Assembly: GCF_900112595.1 (NCBI RefSeq)
Contig: NZ_FOMI01000006.1
Span: forward strand, 1 to 46,819
Reading direction: 5' to 3'
From: Algibacter pectinivorans
GTDB taxonomy: Bacteria > Bacteroidota > Bacteroidia > Flavobacteriales > Flavobacteriaceae
DNA length: 46,819 bases
A program made the position numbers and the translations under genes. Position 1 is the first letter of the stretch. Every line of letters starts with the position of its first letter. Below, piece by piece: positions 8,165 to 16,678 of the stretch. A model generated the notes under the pieces. It ran no database searches. It was given only the letters and a program-made list of their open reading frames with translations, and had not been told where the DNA came from.

Positions 8165-9139
8165 ATGATGAATAGAATGTTTTATTGCCTATTACTGGTG
8201 TTTCTTTTTACAAGCTGTAAGAGGAATAGCGATGTAAAAGTTATGTATCTAGCACATACCTTACCGCAATCGCACCCAGTTCATAAAGGAATCTTAGAGT
8301 TTAAAAGAGCTCTAGCCGAAAAGTCCGGAGGAAAAATGGATATCAAGATTTTTCCAGATGGCCAATTAGGTTCCGAACGAGAAACGCTCGAGTTATTGCA
8401 AATTGGAAGCGTAGCCGTTACTAAAGTGAGTGCAGCGACCTTATCTAATTTTGTACCCGAATATCATATTCTAGGAATTCCTTATTTATTTAGAGATAAG
8501 CAACACCAATTTGATGTTTTAGAAGGTGAGGTAGGGAAATCTATTTTAGAAAAAGGAAGTAAATTTTGGTTACGCGGCTTGTGTTATTATGATGCAGGAA
8601 GCAGAAGCTTTTATACCTCAAATAAACCCATACGTACTCCCGATGATTTAAAAGGTCTTAAAATTAGAGTCATGAATAACCAAATGGCTATTAATATGGT
8701 AAACTCTTTAGGTGGTTCGCCAACGCCTATGGCTTATGGCGAACTATATACGGCTATCCAACAGGGTGTGGTTGATGGTGCAGAAAACAATCCGCCTTCG
8801 TTTGTGTCGTCAAATCATTATGAGGTAAGTAAGTATTATACTCTAGACCAGCACTCATCGGTTCCAGATGTATTATTAATTGGTACAAAATATTGGGAAA
8901 GTTTAACCGAAGAAGAAAAAGTTTGGGTACAAGAAGCGGCCAATATATCGAGTCAAGCTCAAAAGAAATTTTGGAGTGAATCTGTTGAAGAATCTATGGC
9001 TGTTGCTAAGGCTGCTGGGGTAGAAATTATTATTCCGGAGAAATCCTTATTTCAAGAAAAGTCTAAACCTGTTTTAGAAGCTTTTCAAAAGGAACACCCA
9101 AACATGGACAATTTAATTAACAAAATTAAAAATCAGTAA
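8165..9139 (+). CDS. dctP: TRAP transporter substrate-binding lipoprotein, DctP family
   Basis: A 324-residue DctP-type binding protein. The N terminus MMNRMFYCLLLVFLFTSC is a lipoprotein signal (Cys18), so the protein should be anchored to a membrane and not free in the periplasm. Family landmarks are FPDGQLGSERETLE, the ligand-carboxylate arginine in KIRVM (Arg168), GGSPTPMAYGELYTAIQQGVVDGAENN and the C-terminal helix. With the two membrane genes that follow it forms a complete TRAP importer driven by a sodium gradient. The operon context suggests a hexuronate or unsaturated uronate as ligand. Confidence 0.92.
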   Translation: MMNRMFYCLLLVFLFTSCKRNSDVKVMYLAHTLPQSHPVHKGILEFKRALAEKSGGKMDIKIFPDGQLGSERETLELLQIGSVAVTKVSAATLSNFVPEYHILGIPYLFRDKQHQFDVLEGEVGKSILEKGSKFWLRGLCYYDAGSRSFYTSNKPIRTPDDLKGLKIRVMNNQMAINMVNSLGGSPTPMAYGELYTAIQQGVVDGAENNPPSFVSSNHYEVSKYYTLDQHSSVPDVLLIGTKYWESLTEEEKVWVQEAANISSQAQKKFWSESVEESMAVAKAAGVEIIIPEKSLFQEKSKPVLEAFQKEHPNMDNLINKIKNQ

Positions 9140-9141
9140 TT

Positions 9142-9633
9142 ATGAAAGCCGTAGATGTTCTTTTTAATAAAGTATGTAGAGTCATGGAGATTATCCTAGT
9201 TGCTATTTTTGGGTTGTTAGTTTTAGATGTTTTAGGACAAGTATTTTCTAGATATGTTCTAAATACATCATTTGCCTTTACAGAGGAGCTCGCAAGATTC
9301 TCATTAATTTGGTTGTCTATTTTAGGAGCAGCCTACCTTAATGCTAAAAGACAGCATTTATCAATGGATTTTCTGTATCAAAAGTTTTCCGTAAGTGGTC
9401 GGAAAAAAGCATTGTATTTTATAGAAGTATGTATCTTTCTATTTGCCTTAGTAGTTATGGTAATAGGTGGGTTTAATTTAGTGTATACTACATTGCATTT
9501 AGGTCAGTTATCAGGAACTTTAAGGATTCCATTAGGTTATATTTATGCTATTTTACCTATGAGTGGTTTACTTATTATGTGGTTTTCAGTGTATCACATT
9601 TCAAAAATTAATGCTAACAAAATAACCGAATAG
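9142..9633 (+). CDS. dctQ: TRAP transporter small membrane subunit, DctQ family
   Basis: 163 residues with four predicted membrane helices (about 14-36, 47-66, 88-110 and 130-152). RYVLNTSFAFTEELARFSLIWLSILGAAY is the family signature around helices 1-2. DctQ pairs with DctM in the inner membrane. It starts 2 bp after dctP and stops 2 bp before dctM. Confidence 0.9.
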   Translation: MKAVDVLFNKVCRVMEIILVAIFGLLVLDVLGQVFSRYVLNTSFAFTEELARFSLIWLSILGAAYLNAKRQHLSMDFLYQKFSVSGRKKALYFIEVCIFLFALVVMVIGGFNLVYTTLHLGQLSGTLRIPLGYIYAILPMSGLLIMWFSVYHISKINANKITE

Positions 9634-9635
9634 AC

Positions 9636-10940
9636 ATGAGTGTAGAAGTAATAAGTATTATCGTTTTATTTGCAAGTTTTTTTACGTTATTAATGTTAAA
9701 AGTACCGGTAGCTTATAGCATTGGTATTTCAACCACATTAAGTTTACTACTTAATATTGATAAATTACCAGGATTAACCACTATTGCACAACGAATGACC
9801 ACCGGTATTGATAGTTTCGCACTATTAGCCATACCGTTTTTTGTATTGGCAGGCGAAATTATGAAACGTGGTGGTATTGCTAATCGCCTTATCAATTTTG
9901 CTAAATCTTTAGTGGCAAGTTTACCAGGAGGTTTAGCTTATGTAAATGTATTAGCTTCCATGTTGTTTGGAGCTATTTCGGGTTCGGCTATTGCAGCAAC
10001 ATCTGCCATAGGTAGTATTATGACTGATAGAATGGAAGACGAAGGATATCCAAGAGAATTTAGTGCCTCGGTTAATATCACTTCGGCAACAACAGGTTTG
10101 CTAATTCCACCTAGTAATATTTTAATTGTATATGCATTGGCTAGTGGCGGAACCGCCTCGGTAGCTGCCTTATTTATTGCTGGTTATTTACCAGGTATTT
10201 TACTAGGGCTTGCCATTATGGCGTACATAGCTTTTGTAGCTATAACTAGAAAATTTTCTAAGGGTAGTCGTGCACCTATATCTTTAATATGGACCTATTT
10301 TAGAAAGGCATTTTTTAGTCTTTTATTATTGGTTATTGTTGTTGGTGGTATTGTAGCTGGAGTTTTTACAGCAACCGAAGCGTCTGCAATTGCGGTGTTG
10401 TATGCTGCAGTATTAGCACTTGTTTATGGAGACGTTAGTACAAAGGATTTTCCAGATATATTATTAACCAGTGCTAAAACAACAGCTGTAGTAATGTTTT
10501 TAATATGTACATCTATGGCGATGTCTTGGTTGTTTTCTTTCGAAGGTATTCCTGAGCTTATAAGTGGCTTTTTATTGGAGCAATTCAGTAATAAAATAGT
10601 TATATTTTTAGTAATAAATATTGTATTATTAATTATTGGAACCTTTATGGATATGACGCCAGCGGTATTAATATTTACACCTATTTTCTTACCTGTGGTA
10701 GTGGCTTTAGGTATGGATCCTGTTCACTTTGGTATTGTATTGGTATTAAATTTATGTATTGGTTTATGTACGCCTCCTGTGGGAACGATACTCTTTGTGG
10801 GTAGTGGTGTTGCTAATGTATCCGTTACGCAGGTAGTTAAGCCTTTATTGCCATTTTTGCTTATCATGGTAATAGTATTATTACTTATAACTTACATTCC
10901 GGCAATATCCATGTATTTACCAGGTTTATTTGAACTTTAA
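9636..10940 (+). CDS. dctM: TRAP transporter large membrane subunit, DctM family
   Basis: 434 residues with about 12 membrane segments. Family landmarks include AIPFFVLAGEIMKRGGIANRL, MLFGAISGSAIAATSAIGSIM, TSATTGLLIPPSNILIVYA and the second inverted half with GTFMDMTPAVLIFTPIFLPV and NLCIGLCTPPVGTILFVG. It moves the substrate delivered by DctP across the inner membrane with sodium co-transport. It is the last gene of the operon; no strong terminator hairpin is evident in the 239-bp gap that follows. Confidence 0.93.
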   Translation: MSVEVISIIVLFASFFTLLMLKVPVAYSIGISTTLSLLLNIDKLPGLTTIAQRMTTGIDSFALLAIPFFVLAGEIMKRGGIANRLINFAKSLVASLPGGLAYVNVLASMLFGAISGSAIAATSAIGSIMTDRMEDEGYPREFSASVNITSATTGLLIPPSNILIVYALASGGTASVAALFIAGYLPGILLGLAIMAYIAFVAITRKFSKGSRAPISLIWTYFRKAFFSLLLLVIVVGGIVAGVFTATEASAIAVLYAAVLALVYGDVSTKDFPDILLTSAKTTAVVMFLICTSMAMSWLFSFEGIPELISGFLLEQFSNKIVIFLVINIVLLIIGTFMDMTPAVLIFTPIFLPVVVALGMDPVHFGIVLVLNLCIGLCTPPVGTILFVGSGVANVSVTQVVKPLLPFLLIMVIVLLLITYIPAISMYLPGLFEL

Positions 10941-11148
10941 AGCTGTTTTTTAGTTTAACTTGTTTTATAGAGGCTTACTATGTGGTTTAAAGGTCTAATA
11001 GGTAGCGCTAAACTATTAAATTTTGTTTGTTTTTAGAGGTAACAAAAGAATATTAAAAATAAGAAGCATGTTGATTTTTTAATAATGAAGAGTTATGTTG
11101 TTATAGAAACTGTTGATAACTTAACTGTAAGGTTTCAATCAAAAATTC

Positions 11149-11156
11149 TACTTTTG
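11149..11156 (+). promoter_or_regulatory. Promoter -7 box of trxB
   Basis: TACTTTTG exactly matches TAnnTTTG and lies 23 bp before the trxB start codon. No convincing -33 box is seen at the expected distance, so the call rests on the -7 element alone. Confidence 0.45.
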
Positions 11157-11179
11157 TACTACTAAAATTAATAGGAATT

Positions 11180-12160
11180 ATGTCTGATACAATAGAAAAA
11201 GTTAAATGTTTAATTATAGGTTCTGGACCAGCGGGTTATACAGCCGCAATTTATGCAGCAAGAGCCAATATGAACCCTGTTTTATACCAAGGTACACAAC
11301 CAGGAGGGCAATTAACAACTACTAATGAGGTTGAAAACTTTCCTGGATATCCAGAAGGTGTTACGGGTCCGGAAATGATGATGCAATTACAAGCGCAAGC
11401 ACAACGTTTTGAAGCAGATATTCGTGATGGCTGGGTAACAAAAGTAGATTTTTCTGTTGATGTGCATAAGGTGTGGGTTAATGAAGAGAAAGAAATTCAT
11501 TGTGATACGGTTATTATTTCAACCGGAGCATCTGCAAAATATTTAGGATTAGATTCTGAGCAGAAATATTTAAAATTAGGAGGAGGCGTTTCAGCATGTG
11601 CTGTATGTGATGGCTTCTTTTACCGAAACCAAGAAGTTGTTATTGTTGGAGCGGGCGATTCGGCTTGTGAAGAAGCCCATTACTTATCTAAACTTTGTAA
11701 AAAGGTAACTATGTTAGTTCGTAGAGATGAGTTTAGAGCTTCAAAAATTATGGCGACTCGTGTTAAAAACACCGAAAATATAGAAATCTTATTTAACACT
11801 GAAACCGATGAGGTTTTAGGTGATGGACAAGTAGTAACAGGTGTTCGTGTGGTTAATAATAAAACTAACGAAAAACACGATATTGAAGCTACAGGGTTTT
11901 TTGTAGCTATTGGCCATAAACCAAACACAGATATTTTTAAAGGCTATTTAGAGTTAGATGAAACGGGATATATTATAAATACTCCAGGAACATCTAAAAC
12001 AAATGTTGAAGGCGTTTTTGTATCTGGTGATGCGGCAGACCATGTGTATAGACAGGCAATTACAGCAGCCGGTACAGGTTGTATGGCAGCTTTAGATGCA
12101 GAACGTTATTTAGCTGCTAAAGATTCTACATTCGAGGTATCTACATCTAGTTATAACTAA
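11180..12160 (+). CDS. trxB: Thioredoxin-disulfide reductase
   Basis: A 326-residue flavoprotein that passes electrons from NADPH to thioredoxin. The FAD site is GSGPAGYTAAIYAARA (14-29), the redox-active pair is Cys140/Cys143 in CAVCDG (E. coli has CATCDG), the NADPH site is GAGDSACEE (157-165), and the C-terminal FAD segment is GVFVSGDAADHVYRQAITAA. Length is normal. It has its own promoter box and a following terminator, so it is probably monocistronic and unrelated to the uronate operon. Confidence 0.96.
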   Translation: MSDTIEKVKCLIIGSGPAGYTAAIYAARANMNPVLYQGTQPGGQLTTTNEVENFPGYPEGVTGPEMMMQLQAQAQRFEADIRDGWVTKVDFSVDVHKVWVNEEKEIHCDTVIISTGASAKYLGLDSEQKYLKLGGGVSACAVCDGFFYRNQEVVIVGAGDSACEEAHYLSKLCKKVTMLVRRDEFRASKIMATRVKNTENIEILFNTETDEVLGDGQVVTGVRVVNNKTNEKHDIEATGFFVAIGHKPNTDIFKGYLELDETGYIINTPGTSKTNVEGVFVSGDAADHVYRQAITAAGTGCMAALDAERYLAAKDSTFEVSTSSYN

Positions 12161-12185
12161 CTATTAGTAGTTTGCAAAAATTTTA

Positions 12186-12213
12186 AGCCGGAGCATTTGC
12201 TTCGGCTTTTTTT
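12186..12213 (+). terminator. Rho-independent terminator of trxB
   Basis: A 9-bp stem (AGCCGGAGC / GCTTCGGCT with one G-T pair), loop ATTT, then a run of T. It lies 26 bp after the trxB stop. Confidence 0.8.
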
Positions 12214-12259
12214 GTTTTGTAATTATTTTAAAAAATACGTTCTTTGGTATTGTTTTAAA

Positions 12260-12334
12260 CGGGATGTGGCGCAGTCCGGTTAGCGTACACGGCTGGGGGC
12301 CGTGTGGTCGCAGGTTCAAATCCTGTCATCCCGA
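12260..12334 (+). tRNA. tRNA-Pro (anticodon GGG)
   Basis: A 75-nt cloverleaf can be drawn in full. The acceptor stem is CGGGATG/CATCCCG, the D stem GCGC/GCGT, the anticodon stem CACGG/CCGTG with loop CTGGGGG (anticodon GGG), and the T arm GCAGG-TTCAAAT-CCTGT. The discriminator base is A. The 3' CCA is not encoded, since the gene is followed by CAAAA. It reads CCC, and CCU by wobble. Confidence 0.95.
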
Positions 12335-12344
12335 CAAAATGGTA

Positions 12345-12382
12345 TTAGCTATCTAATTTTTAATTTAAGTTAGGGTAGCTAA
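12345..12382. repeat. Inverted repeat after tRNA-Pro
   Basis: TTAGCTATCTAA and the near-complement of it in TTAGGGTAGCTAA face each other across about 13 nt. It may act as a processing or termination hairpin for the tRNA transcript; no strong T run follows. Confidence 0.3.
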
Positions 12383-12559
12383 TTATTTGTTTCGACTATA
12401 AGCTATTTTTCCAGAAAATAATTATTAAGACGCGGTAACAAGGCGTGCGAAGCATTTCTTAGATGAGTAGACATGGTAGCTTTAATGGCGTTTTGAATTT
12501 GTTTTGGGCTTGCAGCAGCAAATTATACTTTGCCTGTTTTATTCTAGAATAAATGGCTT

Positions 12560-13396
12560 TTATTTAACCTTCTTTTGAAGTTTTGATGTATCAGCAAGCT
12601 TGTTAATAATAATTTTAGGATTCTGATATAAATAAATAGAACTCGCTCCAGAGGCCTCAATAGTAATATCGTCTAGAACTTCTAGGTGTACATCGCTACT
12701 TATATTACAAATGACTTCGCAAGTGTTTATTGTAAAGTTTTTTCCGTTAAACGCAGTATTATTATCTAGTTCTGCTTTAACTGTTTTACTAGAACCCTCA
12801 ATGTTTGCTGTGGCACGTTGATATAAATTTGTTGTAAAAACCGAGGTGTTAATTAAGGCATCAATCTTGCTGTTGCCGCTCATAGAAAGTAAACAGTTTT
12901 CGCTAGTTAAATTTAACTTCACTTTAGATTTGTCATCCATATCAATCGAAAAAACATTCGATTCTATAGTTAATCCTACTTTTGATGAACCTCTTGTTTT
13001 TAAAGATCCATTTTCAATATCCATTGTAGCTAGCGATAGTATTTCGGCATCATCAGTCGTTTCAATGTGTTTTAAAACGTCATTATAAGTGACTTTAATG
13101 TTTAGCCTCTTTTTTGATGTTATTCGTGCTTTTTTATTAAAGGTAAGTACACTATCAATAACTTTAAAATCAATATAGTCATGCAGGTTTTCATCTGTTT
13201 CAATTTCAACAAATGGGTTAGCATCATAAATAATTTCAACTTCAAAGTCTTCATCTAAAATAATAGTATGGAACGCTTCAATATTGGTTTGTTGTATTGT
13301 TACAATTCTATTGCCCTTAACTTTCTCTGTACTTTGCGCTTTACAAAGGGTAATAGATAGTAAGCTTAAAAAAAATATGGAAAGAATGTTTTTCAT
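12560..13396 (-). CDS. DUF2807 (head GIN) domain protein, secreted
   Basis: 278 residues with a signal peptide (MKNILSIFFLSLLSITLCKA, then QS). The rest is a string of short beta strands typical of DUF2807, the 'auto-transporter adhesin head GIN' domain: IEAFHTIILDEDFEVEIIYD, then VEIETDENLHDYIDFKV and repeated turns with D/S/G. Family members are predicted beta-helical envelope proteins of unknown function. It stands behind a second DUF2807 gene and a PadR/PspC pair on the same strand, so a role in envelope stress is possible but inferred. The mature protein appears periplasmic or surface exposed. Confidence 0.75.
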   Translation of the reverse strand: MKNILSIFFLSLLSITLCKAQSTEKVKGNRIVTIQQTNIEAFHTIILDEDFEVEIIYDANPFVEIETDENLHDYIDFKVIDSVLTFNKKARITSKKRLNIKVTYNDVLKHIETTDDAEILSLATMDIENGSLKTRGSSKVGLTIESNVFSIDMDDKSKVKLNLTSENCLLSMSGNSKIDALINTSVFTTNLYQRATANIEGSSKTVKAELDNNTAFNGKNFTINTCEVICNISSDVHLEVLDDITIEASGASSIYLYQNPKIIINKLADTSKLQKKVK

Positions 13397-13483
13397 TTTT
13401 AAACGAATTAATTGTTTTTTTGTTGCGCTCTATACTTATTAGACAATAACAGGTAAAATAAGTCACTATCAAATATAAAACAA

Positions 13484-13521
13484 AAACCATCTCAATCCTT
13501 TAAAAAAGACCAAGATGGTTT
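13484..13521 (-). terminator. Probable terminator of the DUF2807 lipoprotein gene
   Basis: Read on the minus strand, AAACCATCT and AGATGGTTT form a 9-bp stem around a 20-nt loop, followed by TTGTTTTA. It lies 23 bp after the stop codon of the gene at 13544-14272. The loop is long, so strength is uncertain. Confidence 0.45.
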
Positions 13522-13543
13522 AAACAATGGTTGGTTTGATTGG

Positions 13544-14272
13544 TTATTTTTGTTTTACACTGCCTGCCGAACTATCACTTTTATTGACTGTTTTTGGGTT
13601 GCCATAGTAGTTTATATCGCCACCACTTGTAGCTCTAGCTGTTAATTCTTTTGATGTGTTTACGGTAATATCTGCGCCACTAGTTGCTTTTACTTCGCTA
13701 GATTCTGCCATTAAATCGGCTGCTTTAATATCGCTTCCGCTGGTAGCTTCAGCAAGTAATTTAACCGTTTTTCCAGAGAGTCTTAAATCACTGCCGCTGG
13801 TGGATTTGCAATTTAAAACCGATGTATTTACATCAAGCGTCATATCACTTCCGCTAGTTGTTTTTAAATCTAAGCGCTCAACATGTATGGTATTTGTGGA
13901 ATACACATCGCTACCACTAGTAGCTGTAATGCTCGATATATTTTTAAAGCTTATATGTACTTTTTTGGCTTTGGCTCTACCTATGTTTTCTTGGGTATGA
14001 ATTTTTAAAACACCATTTTCAACCTCGGTTAAAATAATGTCGTGTAAGTTAGAATCGGCTTCAATGCTTATACTTTCAATATCGTTTTGCGTTACATAAA
14101 CATCTAAACCTTCGGTAGCCTTAATGGCGGTAAACGATTCGGTAATTCTGCGGTCTTGAGATATAATATCTCCGTTTCCGCGAACACCAGTGTTGTAATT
14201 CATATCGAAATTACACGAAAAAAGGGTTAAACTTAATACGGTGGCAACAATGAATTTGATTAATGTGGTCAT
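13544..14272 (-). CDS. DUF2807 lipoprotein with TSGSD repeats
   Basis: 242 residues. MTTLIKFIVATVLSLTLFSC is a lipoprotein signal (Cys20). The head GIN domain begins with RRITESFTAIKATEGLDVYVTQ. From about residue 112 a short motif recurs at 17-22 residue intervals as TSGSDVY, TSGSDMT, TSGSDLR, TSGSDIK, TSGADIT and TSGGDIN, which fits rungs of a right-handed beta helix with a stacked Ser/Asp ladder. The C terminus is Ser/Lys rich. It probably lies on the envelope. It is related in design to the neighbouring DUF2807 protein but carries a much clearer repeat. Confidence 0.78.
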   Translation of the reverse strand: MTTLIKFIVATVLSLTLFSCNFDMNYNTGVRGNGDIISQDRRITESFTAIKATEGLDVYVTQNDIESISIEADSNLHDIILTEVENGVLKIHTQENIGRAKAKKVHISFKNISSITATSGSDVYSTNTIHVERLDLKTTSGSDMTLDVNTSVLNCKSTSGSDLRLSGKTVKLLAEATSGSDIKAADLMAESSEVKATSGADITVNTSKELTARATSGGDINYYGNPKTVNKSDSSAGSVKQK

Positions 14273-14425
14273 GACGGTTCGTTTTTTGATTGATGATTAA
14301 CTGTTGTACAAATATCTTTCTAAATAGCTTTAATTAGAAACTTAAATATCTGAATTGTCGATTTTTATTGATGAACTGTTAGGTAAACTCATCCCAACAT
14401 GATATCGGGATTTTTGTTTTAATAT

Positions 14426-16213
14426 TTAATCTTCTGCGTCTATTTCTACACCTTCGGCATTTATGTTTAGGTTTACGTCCTCAGATTCGGCCTTAATACC
14501 ATTTTTATCTATTTTTAAATGGCCTTCGTTGGAATGAATTTCAATACCATCGTCATTTATTTTAACACTAGGTGTATTCACTTTAATTTTAATATTTTCC
14601 TCTGGGCAGTCTAAACATTCAGCATCTTCAAACATAATTTTCATGTAATGATTGGTATCATCTCTGGAAATTATATTGCCATCATACGTGCGGTAATCCA
14701 AATGCCCTTTGGCGCTATTATTAAAATATGTTACTGCGCTTTCTGGTAAATAAAGCACAACATCAACCTCTTGGTCGCTAAATTTATTATCTGGATGTGT
14801 GGTTAAGTACGAGTCCAGCAACAAAGTGTTGTTTTTAAAATCGAAATTATAATTAATGTTTTTTGCACGCTCAATAGCGCTATCATAATCTCTACCATCG
14901 GCTTTTTTTCTAATAGCTACTCTAGCCAACGAGTCTGTAGTCGATTTTACAATAATATCAATATCGGCAGAATATAGTACCTTATCACCATTGTCGTTAT
15001 AGGCTAGTTTAAAATTATCATGACGCCCATAATCCGAATTAAAATTATCGTTGTTCACCATTTTTATGGTAAGTGTATCTTTTGCGGTAATTGGAAGCTC
15101 GGTTTTTTCGGTGTAGCTCTCCTCGTAGGCATGTTCGCTAGCTTGTCTTACACCAAAAATAATAAGTGCTATAATCGAGATAATCCATAAACCAAGTAAC
15201 GAAAATTTAGCAAGGTTACCAATGGATTTCAAGTTGTTTATTAAAATCTTTAGTCCTAAATAGAATAAGAAAAAGAAAGGAATTCCAACGGCAAAAAAGG
15301 CACATAAAGACACTAACCAAATTGGGGTTTCACCGGTATTAGCAATTTCTACAAGGTCTAGGCCAGGTATATGAATTACATCGGCAATACCAACAGAAAA
15401 TAAGGCTACAATAAGTGCAATTAAGGTGGCAGCACTAGTTATAATTAGCAACACGCCAATAAATTTTGAGAACACCTTAAAGAAAAACATAATAATGTCG
15501 CCTATGGTTTCAAAAAAAGATCTAGAAGACGATTTTATAGAATTCCCTGTTTTCTTAACATCTATATTCTTAGCCGCGTTCGATACCGAGTCGGATACGT
15601 TTTTGGCCACATCACCAACGGTTTCAGTTACGGTTTCAAAGCCGTCTTTAATTTTTTTTTCAATGTTACTAATGTTAACAGGCTCGCCCGTCATCATTAT
15701 TTTCTCGGCAGTAGTTTTAGCTTCTGGGACTAAAATCCAAAGTAAAATATAAAGTAAAATACCGGTACCTGCACCAAAAATTAAAAGGATCCATGCTAAT
15801 CTAATCCATATAGCATCAACACCAAAATAGTGCGATAACCCAGACGATACGCCACCCACATAAGAGTTGTCTGTATCTCTAAAAAGCTTTCTAGAAGTGG
15901 CAGATTTTGTTCTGTAACTGGCCTGTGGCTCATCCTCAAAAATCTCGTCGTCCACCAAGTAATCTTCAGGTTGTCCCATTACCGAAATCACTTCATCTAC
16001 CTCGGTAATTCTAATAACTTGCTTGTCGTTTTGCACACGCTCATTAAAAAGTTCGGCAATACGCGCTTCAATATCGGCTATAATTTCAGACCGCCCTTGC
16101 GTGTCCGTAAACGAACGTTTTATAGCCTCCAGATAGCGTTGCAATTTTAAGTACGCATCTTCATCTATATGAAAAAATATACCTGCTAAATTTATGTTGA
16201 CTGTTTTATTCAT
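14426..16213 (-). CDS. PspC-domain multi-membrane-segment protein
   Basis: 595 residues. The N-terminal 90 residues form a cytoplasmic region found before PspC in Bacteroidota (NLAGIFFHIDEDAYLKLQRYL...IADIEARIAELFNERV). The PspC domain is at about 107-165 (KLFRDTDNSYVGGVSSGLSHYFGVDAIWIRL plus a membrane helix). More membrane helices follow near 245-275, 295-325 and 335-360, then a long extracytoplasmic beta-rich tail ending in repeats such as KINDDGIEIHSNEGHLKIDKNGIKAE. Its start overlaps the padR stop (ATGA), so the two are translationally coupled. The likely role is sensing or answering envelope stress, by analogy with PspC. Confidence 0.82.
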   Translation of the reverse strand: MNKTVNINLAGIFFHIDEDAYLKLQRYLEAIKRSFTDTQGRSEIIADIEARIAELFNERVQNDKQVIRITEVDEVISVMGQPEDYLVDDEIFEDEPQASYRTKSATSRKLFRDTDNSYVGGVSSGLSHYFGVDAIWIRLAWILLIFGAGTGILLYILLWILVPEAKTTAEKIMMTGEPVNISNIEKKIKDGFETVTETVGDVAKNVSDSVSNAAKNIDVKKTGNSIKSSSRSFFETIGDIIMFFFKVFSKFIGVLLIITSAATLIALIVALFSVGIADVIHIPGLDLVEIANTGETPIWLVSLCAFFAVGIPFFFLFYLGLKILINNLKSIGNLAKFSLLGLWIISIIALIIFGVRQASEHAYEESYTEKTELPITAKDTLTIKMVNNDNFNSDYGRHDNFKLAYNDNGDKVLYSADIDIIVKSTTDSLARVAIRKKADGRDYDSAIERAKNINYNFDFKNNTLLLDSYLTTHPDNKFSDQEVDVVLYLPESAVTYFNNSAKGHLDYRTYDGNIISRDDTNHYMKIMFEDAECLDCPEENIKIKVNTPSVKINDDGIEIHSNEGHLKIDKNGIKAESEDVNLNINAEGVEIDAED

Positions 16214-16551
16214 TTCTTTGGTGTTTTTTGGCTTGTTACTATAGTTACTGCGTTGTGTAATTCACTCCAAGTGGTATCTAGTTCCTTTAAAAATAATTTT
16301 CCGGTTTCGGTTAAACCGTAATACTTTCTTGGTGGTCCAGAGGTCGATTCTTCCCATCTGTAATTTAAAAGTCCTGCGTTTTTAAGTCGGGTAAGCAAAG
16401 GGTAAATGGTCCCTTCAACCACCAGCAACTTGGCATCTTTTAAGGTGCTTAAAATTTCTGCTACATAAGCATCGTCGTCTTTTAAGACCGATAGTATGCA
16501 GAATTCCAAAACCCCTTTACGCATTTGTGCTTTTGTGTTTTCTATCTTCAT
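16210..16551 (-). CDS. PadR-family transcriptional regulator
   Basis: 113 residues of winged-helix DNA-binding protein. MRKGVLEFCILSVLKDDDAYVAEI and the wing segment EGTIYPLLTRLKNAGLLNYRWEES...GPPRKYYGLTETGK are standard PadR features. It is the short type (PadR subfamily 2), which lacks the long C-terminal dimer domain. The 4-bp overlap with the PspC gene makes it the first gene of that operon and the likely autorepressor. The ligand is unknown. Confidence 0.92.
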   Translation of the reverse strand: MKIENTKAQMRKGVLEFCILSVLKDDDAYVAEILSTLKDAKLLVVEGTIYPLLTRLKNAGLLNYRWEESTSGPPRKYYGLTETGKLFLKELDTTWSELHNAVTIVTSQKTPKK

Positions 16552-16631
16552 GTTCTAAGGCGTTTTAATGTTGTGAAACTGTTCATTTTTTGATTGATTT
16601 GATTGATTGTGTATTGATGAAATTTTATTTT

Positions 16632-16674
16632 GTCACTTCGAGTAGTTTCGATTTTTATCGAAATTGTATCGAGC
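16632..16674. repeat. Short palindromic repeat element (TTTCGAT hairpin)
   Basis: GTCACTTCGAGTAG leads into a perfect hairpin, TTTCGAT (16646-16652), TTTT loop, ATCGAAA (16657-16663), ending in TGTATCGAGC. Elements of this appearance are frequent between genes in Flavobacteriaceae. It does not encode protein. Confidence 0.55.
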
Positions 16675-16678
16675 TTTT

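Noticed and set aside
13656-14000. Plus-strand open frame opposite the DUF2807 lipoprotein
   Set aside because: It is the antisense shadow of the TSGSD repeats, which happen to leave the opposite frame open.
14391-14420. ATCCC...GGGAT hairpin with T run on the plus strand
   Set aside because: There is no plus-strand gene upstream to terminate and the 5-bp stem is short; the minus strand lacks the T run.
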